A program made the translations under genes and the position numbers. A model generated the notes under the pieces. The model was not told where the DNA came from. It did no database searches and saw nothing but the letters and a program-made list of their open reading frames with translations. From Hetaerina americana (taxonomy: Eukaryota > Arthropoda > Insecta > Odonata > Calopterygidae), in contig JAKTNV010000005.1 in NCBI GenBank assembly GCA_022747635.1, positions 34,816,792 to 34,880,791 of the forward strand: a DNA stretch of 64,000 nt, read 5' to 3'. Of this stretch, positions 11,000 through 21,565 are shown piece by piece; positions within the stretch are counted from its first letter, which is position 1, and each line of letters starts with the position of its first letter.

Positions 11000-11490
11000 A
11001 GTGCTGAATTCAGTCAATCAGTTAAGTGTACGCATGGTCGCAGATCCTATTGGCATTGATAAGATGTCAGTGCACTACATTTTTCACTCAAAATTTGGCA
11101 ATGCGAAGGATCTGCGCTAAACTCGCCCCGCAGGTCATGACGGGCGACCTAGAGTGTCTGCCTGCAAAGACCATCTGCTACGGCATCGCGACGATTCTCC
11201 GACCCCCTTACTTTTCATAACTTGGCACCACTAGACTATTTCATTCCCAAAAGCGGAATCCTCCCTCAACGGACACCACCATGGGACTCTAAATACCGCC
11301 AAAATAAGCACGCGTACCATTACGGACCTTCCAGCATCCGCCTACCAGGGAGCCTTCGAGTCGTGGAAAATCCGCTGGCATAAGTGAGCTCAGGGGATGT
11401 ACTTTAAAGAATTTTGAGGCATTATAGCAATATCTAAAATAAATATATTTTCCGAAACTTTTCCTCATACTTTTTATACATAATTTATGT
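11000..11490 (+). pseudogene. mariner-family transposase relic 1
   Basis: From about 11085 the frame reads NLAMRRICAKLAPQVMT, matching the mariner transposase motif (x-L-x-M-R-K-V-x-A-K-W-V-P). After a frameshift, 11222-11260 reads NLAPLDYF, the conserved DLAPSDYFLFP segment with the third catalytic Asp. Here the leading Asp is Asn and the family's second Asp is retained. Then 11350-11417 reads GAFESWKIRWHK, a stop, and GMYFKEF, the usual C-terminus. Frameshifts, stops and an internal deletion make it dead. It aligns along its length with the relic at 19.0-19.6 kb, including the 3' untranslated part. No terminal inverted repeats were located. Confidence 0.85.
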
Positions 11491-11494
11491 AACA

Positions 11495-12689
11495 AATATT
11501 TTGAAAATTCAAGCTATACAGGAAAAAACGTATGTACTCGTATATATATATATATAAATTCATTCGCATGGATATACAGGATAGATATAGATAGGATATA
11601 CTGTAGATATAAAATCGATATTTGCCCAATCACAAGAGAAAATGAGTATTTAAGTGTCATGTTTAATCACGTCAGGTCCTGCGGCTCACACACGATCGCC
11701 AAAGGAGACCAAAAATCACAACCTTCATAAAAATTGCGAATTTAACCTAATTTGAAAGTGGATAATTGGAAATCGCGGAGTCAGAAATCCATCTCGAGCA
11801 CCAACACCGTAACTCTATCCCAGAGCGGGCCCGGAAAGAAACATAAAATAATATGCAAAGTGATGTGATTATGTTTCAGACGGGCGGGTACGAGCATAAT
11901 TAAAATTGTGTTTATGCACATGTGAAAATTCAAAATTACATTAATATGACAGCGCATCTTTCTACAGAAAAAATGGGCATTTTAATATGCCCCAGCACAC
12001 GTCCCCGCGGAGGCTTGAGAAATAGTTTGTATATGTATGAGCACATGAAATGTATCTACAGGTCAACTTTTAGAGAAGACAAATATATGATGATAAGGGA
12101 AACTTGGTAGATATAATTCTTTGTGAAAAAAGGAGAGAATTTTGGCTATGTCAAGTCTAAGTTGAGAAAATCCGGTGTGAAATGGACTTAAGGGATGTTA
12201 AGTGTGAATGAGAATTATTCTTGTGAAACAGCATTAGTCTATGTAGCGAAGGAAAACTTAAAACTAATCAAGGACTAGAAGGATAATCTAATAATCAAGA
12301 AACATTTTCTGTTTTTATACCGCCTTAGAGAGCTTTTCCCCATCTTTCCAGGAAAACGCTGAGCCATGTTTTGAAGGCAAGGAGAACTGTGATCGAATAT
12401 TTACACTGAATTAAATGACTGTTGCCACAAACGTCGGTGAACATAAAAAATTATAATATATTATCATTGGTTAAACTAAAAAAAGATTGCCTATTCTTGG
12501 CGAAAGTGCGACTGGAGTCCAGTTCCAACCCAGGGAGTACTCACTCCGTTCCACAGCACACAACATTTGGTCGCACAACACTTCATCATTGCCACGCCCA
12601 TTTTTTCCGACATGTCAAAAGCAAGAATTCTTCAGTTAAAAAACGACGAAGTAAATACCACAAGGAGGCACGATGCGGATGTAAAACAT
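11495..12689. other. AT-rich interval with a short TA run
   Basis: A TA run lies at 11540-11557. Nothing else was recognised. Confidence 0.5.
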
Positions 12690-12892
12690 ATTGGATGACG
12701 CACGTTGGAACTATGTACTTGCGCAACGGGAGAGGGGGGCTCGAGAAAACTTCGTCCGTCCGCAAAGGAGAGAGGCGAGAGGCAGAAAAGTGATGGCGAA
12801 GCGAGAGGAAAGGAGCGACGTGGAAACTCCGGACCGAAAATCAACTAAAGAGAGTGGCGTGAAGGCCTATGAGGGAATGTTGGCGGGATGGA

Positions 12893-12923
<31 letters not shown>

Positions 12924-14015
12924 TCCTCCAAGATATAAACAGCGAGTGAGACAGAGAGTTCTCCTCATCTGCGCTTGCGGTTCCGCTTTTGTTTCCCAAA
13001 AACCATACCTCCCTTAGACCTTCCACCTCTCCCCCCACCAACTCATCTCGCCCTTTACTTTCTCCCCCGCCCACCACCACGCCCGCCCACCCCGCCCCAT
13101 CCCCCAGCCCCGCCCGCCCACCCTTAGCCCTTCCAAGAGTATGAGCCATCCACCGCAACGCCCTTACACAACACCGCCGTTCTCTTTTACACAACCCCTC
13201 CCTGCCAACCAAACCTACCCTCTCCCACCACCTCCTCCCCACAGTCCCCCCTCTCTCCACCGCCCACTGGCCCAACCAACCTCCCTACGCCCCCGCGCCC
13301 ACCCACCCTCTCCCCATAAACACCATCTTGCGGCTATATCCTCCCCACGAAAGTGGAGAGCGTGAGGAGGAGGGTAGGGGGAGAAAGGGGATGAAGACAG
13401 CAGCGAGAGGCAGCGAAGCAAGAAAAGGAAGCGGCCTGGTGGGAGAGGAGGGGTGTGGAGAGGAAGAGGGGCGGCGGGACCTTAAGAATGAAGGGGAGGA
13501 GAATGGAGGAGAGGAGGGAGGGAGAGAGGACTTAGTTAACCATCTCGCCCGCCACTGCAAAGCCATAAGCAAAACTTGAGAAGTTTTAGCGGAGGGCGGA
13601 GGAGGAGGTGACTGACTCCCACAAGACTAGGATGAGGTTTTGGGCGAGGGAGAAAGGGAGAGAAGAAGGGTGTGTGGGATGAGGGCGTTGGGTTAGTCGC
13701 GCGAAATGAGGGAGCGGGGGTGGGAGGATCCTATGAGATTGGAGGGAGGCTGGAGATGCTGCGGGGTCGCCGGGGTGGGAATGGGGAGGGGGTAGTGAGA
13801 TAGGGGCAGGGGAGCGGAAAGAGCAGTGGTGGCAGTGGATGGGGCCTAAGGCTGAGCTGTGAGGGACTCCCTCCATCTCGCTCTCTCTATGTCTTTCTCT
13901 CCCTTCTCTCTCTCTCTCTCTCATTTGCCACGGATGAAAACCGCGTTTGAGGGAAGCGTCAGCAGTATGGGCGAGTGGGGAAGGGCGAGGGAATTGGGAA
14001 GTGGAAGGAGAGATA

Positions 14016-14060
<45 letters not shown>

Positions 14061-14270
14061 TGAGAGATGGGAGCAGAGGAGAAAATACGGCATTTCTGAA
14101 GGCGGTGGTGGTGACGGAATGGGCCGCGCACTTAATGGAGACGCAAAGGCGGAAATTAGAGAAGTGGGGTTGCCTCCACTTCTCTCACTTGTCGCCCCAC
14201 CTTTCCCCACTTCCTTCTCTCTCTCTCTCTTCTATCCCCCACCTCCTACCTTCGGAACGCCGCCTGGAAT
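12690..14270. other. GC-rich island 2 with strand-skew switch
   Basis: From about 12980 to 13330 the plus strand is C-rich (CCCACC-type runs). From about 13360 to 13860 it is G/A-rich. The switch takes place within about 30 bases at 13330-13360. Open frames are Pro/Ser- or Arg/Glu/Gly-rich low complexity on both strands and are not convincing genes. It contains GA and TC dinucleotide runs (12904-12920, 13903-13922, 14018-14058). Confidence 0.6.
14018..14058. repeat. (GA)n microsatellite
   Basis: An uninterrupted run of about 20 GA units inside GC island 2. Confidence 0.97.
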
Positions 14271-14544
14271 TTGCGCGTGAGTCAGGCGAAGAACCCAACG
14301 CAAAAAATGATCACATGGTTTTGTCGAAAACGGCGTTTGAAATACTTTAAAGTTTGCCCGTTACTTTCTGGACGGGCTCCTAATTACAAATTTCTCTCTC
14401 CTTTACCGCAGAAGGAGAGGAGCGACAGGATAACATGGAAATCGTGGCTGAAGTGGGTTAACTATTTTGAAACCCCAACTAAAGGATGCACCCGGATGCC
14501 GATCAAGCTTCATGTACATGTAATCACCTCCCGAATGCCTACGA

Positions 14545-14546
<2 letters not shown>

Positions 14547-14609
<63 letters not shown>
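14547..14609. repeat. (TA)n microsatellite
   Basis: A 63-base uninterrupted TA run. Confidence 0.98.
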
Positions 14610-14612
<3 letters not shown>

Positions 14613-14765
14613 TATGAAAATAATGTAGACCTATGAATTAAATACATGGCTTACAGTGAATTCTCGAATTACCAAATTGCAGCCAGTTTTTTCTATGCAT
14701 ACGATGCAAAATTTTAAACATAATTTTAAATATATTTCATGGATCTTTATTAATAAGTAATATAC

Positions 14766-14826
14766 ATCTACATAATATCCTGGGATTCACCGGGAAGGTG
14801 TGTGACAGAGGGTGTCCACACCAGGC
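14766..14826. repeat. Family F repeat fragment
   Basis: CATCTACATAATATCCTGGG followed by GGTGTGTGACAGAGGGTG matches 61405-61458 and the starts of the segments at 3318, 43564 and 54966 (consensus: ACCCTGCAAGCCACC, then GTGTGGCAGGGGGTGAA). It is a short interspersed family of unknown type. Confidence 0.6.
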
Positions 14827-14937
14827 ATGCACAGCACACAAACAAAGCCATGCACCATGCACGAGAGTGGTATGATGCAATGCAATATACTGACTAATCT
14901 ACAGCTAGCTACGTGCACAAGAATTCTCATATGTGAG

Positions 14938-15120
14938 TGAGTCAATCGCGATTCAAGACTGAATCCAGTGGCAAGTAACCAATAAGATCAATCGCGATTG
15001 ACGTGGATCACAATCCACGCATTTAACTCTCGAGCGAAGAGAATGATCTGCCCATGAATCAGGAGAGCAGCCGACTATTGTGACAGTTCGTGAACTGCCA
15101 ATTGATTGATATCAATCGCT
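14938..15120. promoter_or_regulatory. Cluster of TCAATCGCGATT palindromes
   Basis: TCAATCGCGATT occurs at 14942-14953 and as the perfect 14-base palindrome TCAATCGCGATTGA at 14989-15002. A related GATATCAATCGCTATT lies near 15108-15123. The spacing is about 47 and 120 bases. Such clustering could be protein binding sites, but no adjacent gene is known and chance is possible. Confidence 0.3.
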
Positions 15121-15574
15121 ATTTATATTTCATTTAAATTAAACGTGACCGCAACATGGCGAGCTGATACTCATTTTTGCTATGGCAATCACAAAGGGCC
15201 GACGAGAGCTGGGCATTATGACATTCGTGACCTAACATCAAGGTATGTGATAGCTAATGGTGCTTGATATCATTCGAGAAATACCAAGATGACCTGTTCG
15301 TTTACTAGCGCGATTGGATTAATCACTCAATCTTTCAGAGATTCGGATCGTTTAATTTGACCATTCACGCTTCGGTCGGCTCACGTTTACTCACTGTAGC
15401 GCAGTAAAAGGAGTATGGGTGACAAAAGAATGATTTCCAATGGGATATCATTAATTTGCGTTCATAAAATATTTCATATAGGACAAATTTGGAGCCTAGT
15501 TATTGACTTATTATACGCACTTAGCGCAAATATTAGAGACAGAGTGTCAATGAGCGATCACCGAAAAACTATTT
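15121..15574. other. AT-rich interval, nothing recognised
   Basis: No feature identified. Confidence 0.5.
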
Positions 15575-15902
15575 TACTACGTAGTAGTATTAGTATTTAG
15601 GGGAGGCGACCAACTTCTGAGGTCATTTGCGCCATAGGGGATAGACAGGAAAGGATGAAGGGTGGAGAGAAATCCGGCGTTGGCATTAGCCTACTCTTTA
15701 CGAAAGGCGCCAAGGGGTCCGCACCTTAACGTCCATTCCGACGGACAGCGTACTCAAAGTACCCTCCACAAAACACCTCAAGTAGGGATCGAGATACCTC
15801 TGAAAAATATTCAACACCGCCGGGATTTGAACTCGAGCCCTCTGGGTGGGAAGCCACTGCGATAGCCACCGCACCAATTCCGATCCCCCTGTTATACTAC
15901 GT
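15575..15902 (-). mobile_element. SINE-A, near full length
   Basis: Minus-strand SINE. The head is at 15855-15890, with the B-box complementary to GGGATTTGAACTCG at 15819-15832. The body is at 15600-15790, and a (TAC/TAA)-type tail at 15583-15598. A possible 8-bp target duplication TACTACGT lies at 15575-15582 and 15895-15902. The copy is about 300 bases, like those at 34.7 and 50.9 kb. An open frame inside it is incidental. Confidence 0.88.
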
Positions 15903-18900
15903 CATGAACTTATAAAGTAGAGCCACACAAATATACCATTTACTTAACAAAATTTCCTTTATATTCTCTTTCTTATCGCCCCGTTTATTTCCTCTCCTTC
16001 TGACTTATTCAGCGCTTCCCCTCATATCACTTCCTTCTGCACGCCACTCCTCGTCCATAGCCTCACCATCAACATTTCTAGCACTCTTCGTAGTTTCCTA
16101 GAAAGATTGGCAGCATATCGAATTTATAATTAACCTCTGTCTATGCTTATACTTAAACACTACTCCTTGTTCGTACTTATCATGAAAGAGTCATCATATC
16201 AACTAATTATGCGAAAGTTACGAGATCATTGAGGCGAAGTAGAGTCGATAGTAAATACACATGTAAAAATGCCATTTTGTTGCATTTGACACGGCGATAA
16301 CTCGTCTTTGATATTACAAATGGCGCCTTTCGTAAAAATGACTTATGATGAGGAAATACGTGATAGTACAGGCAGAGCTTAAACCTATCAAATTAAAATG
16401 GTATATCTACATTTATTCCACCATTTGCGGTAAATTAAGTCATTAGTTTGTGATACAAATGCAGACGGGCTCAATTTTCGGAAAGGGTCGTCATAAATGA
16501 TGGCAATACAAAAAAACAATTACAAATTCATAGAAATGGCACCCGCAGTTTATTTAAATCTAGTTTTAACCCGGCCGAAACAAAAATTTAAGCGATCCTG
16601 TATCGAAGTGGCCATGATTTTCAAGAGATTATTACTTCTTTCTCAGAGCCGTACTTGCGGTGCCGAGCCCATTTATAATGTTCGGTACGCGGGTCTAACC
16701 CAGGATATTAAAGCTAGCCGATAATGAGTGAGTAAAGTGAACAGCGAGTAAGAAGCTTAGGAAAACGAGAGCAGAATTAGGGAGCATGCATCTTAAGGTA
16801 AGATAAATCCGCAAAATATCGACAAAACATATAAAGATTCGCGACCTAGGGATCTGGCGTCATCGACAAATATGCCTTCAACGCACAAATCGTAGATCTC
16901 AACTAATTGAGGCGGTGGTAATATTTTCCCAGCGAAAGCAGTTCTGCGATGTGGAAGGAAACCGAAAACCAACAATTTACCAACCTGAGAGGCAGTAGTT
17001 CTCCAACCCCGTTCTATGAATGAATACTAACATAAGGAACTATTTCGAGTAAAACGATATTTCAGAGTACGATAGTTGTCGTTCATTTCCCAGTTAAACT
17101 TACTACTCCCCCATTAGGATATATGAGCGAGTATTTATCTAGGGTACATGAGCCACGTGTAATTAAAAAGTCATGACTGGAACCTGGCTTGCTGGACCAT
17201 TTCGGAATGTACAAGGGTGGATATGCGAATTATGAACTAGGATATTTCGGAAATTGTTAAAAGAACCAAATTAAAGGAATGGGGTCAACTTGGGCCACTA
17301 TTTGTGCTTCCAGACGACAAATATTCGCACATTATGATTACAAATGAACAATTTTTTGAGCCTATACCAATGAATACACAAAACATCTGTTTAGTACGAC
17401 GGGTCATGAATAAATTTTTAAATAGTCACACTGAGAAACTGACCTCAGTTTTGAAGAGTATTTTTTAAGACAATCAAATGCATGAAAATTGTATTGTTTT
17501 GGCAGATTAAACACCTAACCTCATTCTATATCAGCCCCGCTTCCTTGCATTCATCGCCGAGAGTTCGCGAGCATTATATCTGCTATCCTCAGCGGCAGGG
17601 CATTAGTTTCCCTTCCCCTGTAAAGCTTCCAATGGAAATTCTGAAATGCAAAATAAGCTCAGCGAGCTGTAGAGTTTCAATAGAAGTGATCTTCGCATTA
17701 TTCTATCCATAACTGAAAAAGTCTCCCATAGGCTTATTATAAATACTTCGTTTTAAAACATCAGCGTTTTTGGCATTTGACCTGCTGCCAAGTTTTTCAC
17801 ACTGCGATTTTTCTCATCCCCTCCCAGATACATTCAGAGAAGCATATTTTAAGCGATGGATCAGGTTTGCCTTTTGCTGAATTTTAAATGCTCAAATAGA
17901 TTGTGAAAATTACAATTATAATATGTGTAGCATTTTCGCATAGAAGTTAGCGAAATTTAGACGGGCATCTTTTGATATTATGACGAGTAGATTCGTTTTA
18001 AGAGTCAACCTTACATAACGTCGCCCCATTTCACAAACACTCCTGCCGGGAATTAACTAAGATAAGACATGATATATGGATATTTGCACATCGGGAATCA
18101 TGCTTTTCCCAATAAACATTTCCCATCGGACGGAACGGACGCAATAAATATGACTGTTCTTACATTTTTTGAAAAATTAATTAAGTCTTCAAGTCATACG
18201 GAAATTGAATTCTATAAAATTACATATTATCAATATAATTGACGATAGATCAATAAAAGCGACCTGCTCGTTAAATAAACGGAAAATCGTAATTATCTTT
18301 TCAGTCCAAGACCATATTCTCAATTCCTATACCTTATTTCTATGTCAAGTCCTCCATTTCAAACAATAAGCAATGCGTGAACATTACTTCTTAAGAAGCT
18401 CCCGTGACAATGAGTCCATATCCAAGTCCAAGATAAATATGCCTTTTTTTAAGATTGAGCCATTTTCAACAAGAACCATCGCATTAAATGTTTGCAAGGG
18501 TGGACATCTTAACTGGTTCGAAAAAAATACTGTTACTTTTACGTAATCTCTGACAGTAAGGACTGATTCCTCGAGCATGATACTTTGACTTAAGCCAAAC
18601 TCCTCGAATATAATTTGAGTCAATTGACTGATTACTAAAAGGCTTTCAATTACTTCTCACAACCAATCACTGAACAATTTTAAAATCTGTGATCTGTCAT
18701 ATTTGCGCATTGTGCATCACGATTGCCCTTTTAATTAATTAAACGAAATCGCTGCCGCAAAGCAATTCGCCGAACTCCCATTTCAACTGAGAGATTATCA
18801 TATTTTACAATTCATAGAATGAATGAAATTAGTTAGATATGTGGTGGAAACAATGATGAGAGCTGAACATACTTCGAAAATAAGCAACAGTCCTAACACG

Positions 18901-19032
18901 ACGTTAGCACACCATTTTGAAAATCAGTTATGTTATCTTGATAATAAAATGGTCGGTTTAATTGGTGAGAGTAGAGCTCATCTTAAAACGTTTGTATGGA
19001 AAGTATCGGTAGCAATTTTTTCCTGACGCGCG
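15903..19032. other. 3.1-kb AT-rich interval, nothing recognised
   Basis: No match to the window's repeat families, no coding similarity and no obvious tandem repeat were found. Confidence 0.55.
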
Positions 19033-19560
19033 CGTGAAGTGCTGACTTCAGTCCATCTGTTTGCGCATGATCAGACATCATATTGGCATAGATCATATGA
19101 CAGTGCACTACAATTATCACTCACAATTTGGCGATGCGAAAGATCTGCGCTAAACTCATCCCGTAGGTCTTGACGGAAGACCAAAAGCAGAGCTGAGTGT
19201 CCGCTACCGAAGACCTTCTGCTACGTCACCGCGACGATTCCCTAAACCATTTGCAGTCCCGACTTGGCACCATCAGACTATTCCTATTCCCAAGAGTGAA
19301 ATACTCCCTCAAAGTACACCACATCGGGAACCTAAGTGCCATCAAAGAAGCTTGCACGCGTGCCCTATAAGGACTTTCAGAATTCACTCACTAGGGAGCC
19401 TTTGAGTCGTGGAAAAACCGTTGGCAAAAGTGTGTCGACGCTTACGGGATGCACTTTGAAGAATTTTGAGGCATAATAGCAAAATATGAAACACTATTTT
19501 AATAGTTTAACAGAGTGAAATAATATTTTTCCTAAATTTTCCCCGATACTTTTTATAAAA
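19033..19560 (+). pseudogene. mariner-family transposase relic 2
   Basis: NLAMRKICAKLIP is encoded at about 19120-19158, followed by VLTEDQKQS. This fits the mariner K-V-x-A-K-W-V-P-x-x-L-T-x-x-Q motif. At 19260-19310, DLAPSDY followed (after one missing base) by FLFP carries the third catalytic Asp motif. GAFESWKNRWQKCVDAYGMH with FEEF and a stop is encoded at 19398-19468. The body is about 500 bases against roughly 1 kb for a full mariner open frame, so the 5' part is missing. It is the same lineage as relic 1, with fewer lesions in this part. The downstream TTCCCCGATACTTTTTATA is shared with relic 1 and may be near the element end. Confidence 0.88.
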
Positions 19561-19571
19561 ACCATGAATAA

Positions 19572-19787
19572 AATACTAAGCCCTAAACGGCGTGCGAAAT
19601 CCACGCATCAGTGCAGGGCCACCAGTTCCTTTGCCTGTGCCACCTACTCGTATGGATTCTCAGGAAGGTCAGGTACCCGATCACACTACTTGGATGAGGC
19701 TAAGAGTTCCCAGAGGGGCCACTCGGAATCGAACCCGGATCTTCCAAACAGTAACCTAGGGATCTACCCCACTGGACTACCATTTCC
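19572..19787 (-). mobile_element. SINE-B copy
   Basis: Minus-strand SINE-B. The head is at 19720-19787 (complement of CGGAATCGAACCCGGATC as B-box, GGACTACCATTTCC at the A-box end), and the body runs down to CTAAGCCCTAAACGGCG. It lies 10 bases after the end of mariner relic 2. An incidental open frame across it is not a gene. Confidence 0.8.
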
Positions 19788-21209
19788 TCTAAAAAGTTAT
19801 GCTCAGTTAAATTTAACTCAACAAGTTATCCTCAAACTTCGAATTATTCTTTACAAATTTTGTTACCTCAATGTTTAATACGCGCAAATCCTCAATAAAA
19901 CCGCGTTATTTTAAACTCTCAATAGATTTATAATAACAAATAATAATGGATCATATAAAAGTGATTAGGGGTGCTGCAGATTCTCCTCCATCAGGATTTA
20001 ATTGAACAAAAATAAGGGTCTTACCGTTACTACGGAAATGGACGATAAACCAGGGTCGAGTGAACAACCATTCTACTCGTATTTCACTGCCTCCGCTAAT
20101 TCTCTCCAACTGGATTTTTCTCGTTTTAGTCATTCAAACCCACTCCGCATATGTCATTGCCTTTACACATTGAACTATGGCACCCTTTTCAAAATTATGA
20201 TTTCCACAGATACAAAGTGTATAAAAATAATGTAGAGAACCATTAACAAATTCGAAGATAGCTAAACGTCCCTAATTACAACAGGCTAGATAGTTACGGG
20301 CACCGTACGGTGAATTAAAGTGAATGTCTAATATCCGATCCATCACAGATTTAGCGGTTCTGATATGTATAACATACTGCTAGATAAACCTATAGTCATA
20401 GATTATAACAGCCGTCACAAATGCACACTACGCGAACACGAGAGTGTTTTACGCTTGCAATGACCCAACTGTCGCGAGTTTTCTTTAGGGATTTGGAATT
20501 TCTCAGCCTTAACTCTGCCCTAACTAAACTTAGTAGTGAAATAAGATATTTAAATAACTTCATTTTTCAAAGTTCTGTGCAAAGGAAAAGATTTCTTGAC
20601 GCAATACCACGAGATCCTAAATTATGACGACGGGAAGAGAGTAAAATATTTCAATCCGACGACCAAATGCTTATCGGAAGCTTATAAAGATCCATTCATT
20701 ATGTATCCAGTCATTAACAACGCGTTAAAAACCTCTACTATGATTATTCAGCAATAGTGTATACTGGAAATCAACTCTGGGAATCAATCCTAACTCTTCT
20801 TCGATAAATCGTCCATAATTAGGAATAATCTGAACAATAACTATAATGTAGGAATATATATATGTGAAATGTCATTTCGACTTATTTCTGGCAATAGGAC
20901 GTTCTGCATAACCGAAGTCGGAGGATTGTCCAGCAACAACAAATTGTTCCTGAATAATTGTGGATAAGTTCCTGTTTCCCTAATCTGGATGAAGTAAGTA
21001 TGTTAAATCCAGGGAGAACATTTATAAAAAAAAGTTCAAACGCTCTTAGTCTTTCCAGAACTTTTTTCAATATTTTCAGTCATAGGATTGAAACTAATTT
21101 TGAGTACTCCACCGACGGACGGGTACAATGTGAGTGAAACAAACGCAAACGAGAGAGAAAGAAAATATTGAGAATAATGACAAAGCGAACTAAATGGTTT
21201 CGTGCGAGA
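19788..21209. other. AT-rich interval, nothing recognised
   Basis: No feature identified. Confidence 0.5.
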
Positions 21210-21563
21210 AACAGGTCCCCATAAACCTTAGCGCTTGCTCGGCGTCGCCCTAGTGTTTCGGGCGATCGCTAACAGATGGCAGGGCATGCGGCTCCGGTGA
21301 GGCCATCGCAGTAAAGGCAAGGAGTCATCGCGAAAGCCTCCGTCCGCGAGAGCGGCAGTCGACGAGTTCAGCTGGCGAGGATCACGTCTTTTTTGGGAAA
21401 ATAAGGAAAGGCCGATGGGGCAATTAACATCACCGAGAGAATGAGGGAAACGATTGCAAGTGCACCGTCACCTACTTGCGCAAACGAAATAAACGGATGC
21501 GTTGGAAAAGAACTGATTCATCTGAAATACTGAAAGGAAACACGAAAAAATCTCCCAAGAGCG
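21210..21563 (+). promoter_or_regulatory. Possible promoter and non-coding first exon
   Basis: A CpG-rich segment (21231-21390) stands out from AT-rich flanks without the polypurine bias of the other islands. It includes AACAGATGGCAGGG at 21271-21284 and initiator-like GGCAGTCGACGAGTTCAGC at 21354. About 180 bases downstream, GCG|GTAAGTAATG at 21561-21573 is a strong metazoan 5' splice site. There is no long open frame. A 5' UTR exon of a gene transcribed to the right is a reasonable guess, but no downstream exon was recognised. Confidence 0.3.
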
Positions 21564-21565
21564 GT

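Noticed and set aside
13586..14131. 181-codon minus-strand open frame
   Set aside because: Includes (TC)n-encoded Ser-Leu repeats and Pro-rich low complexity.
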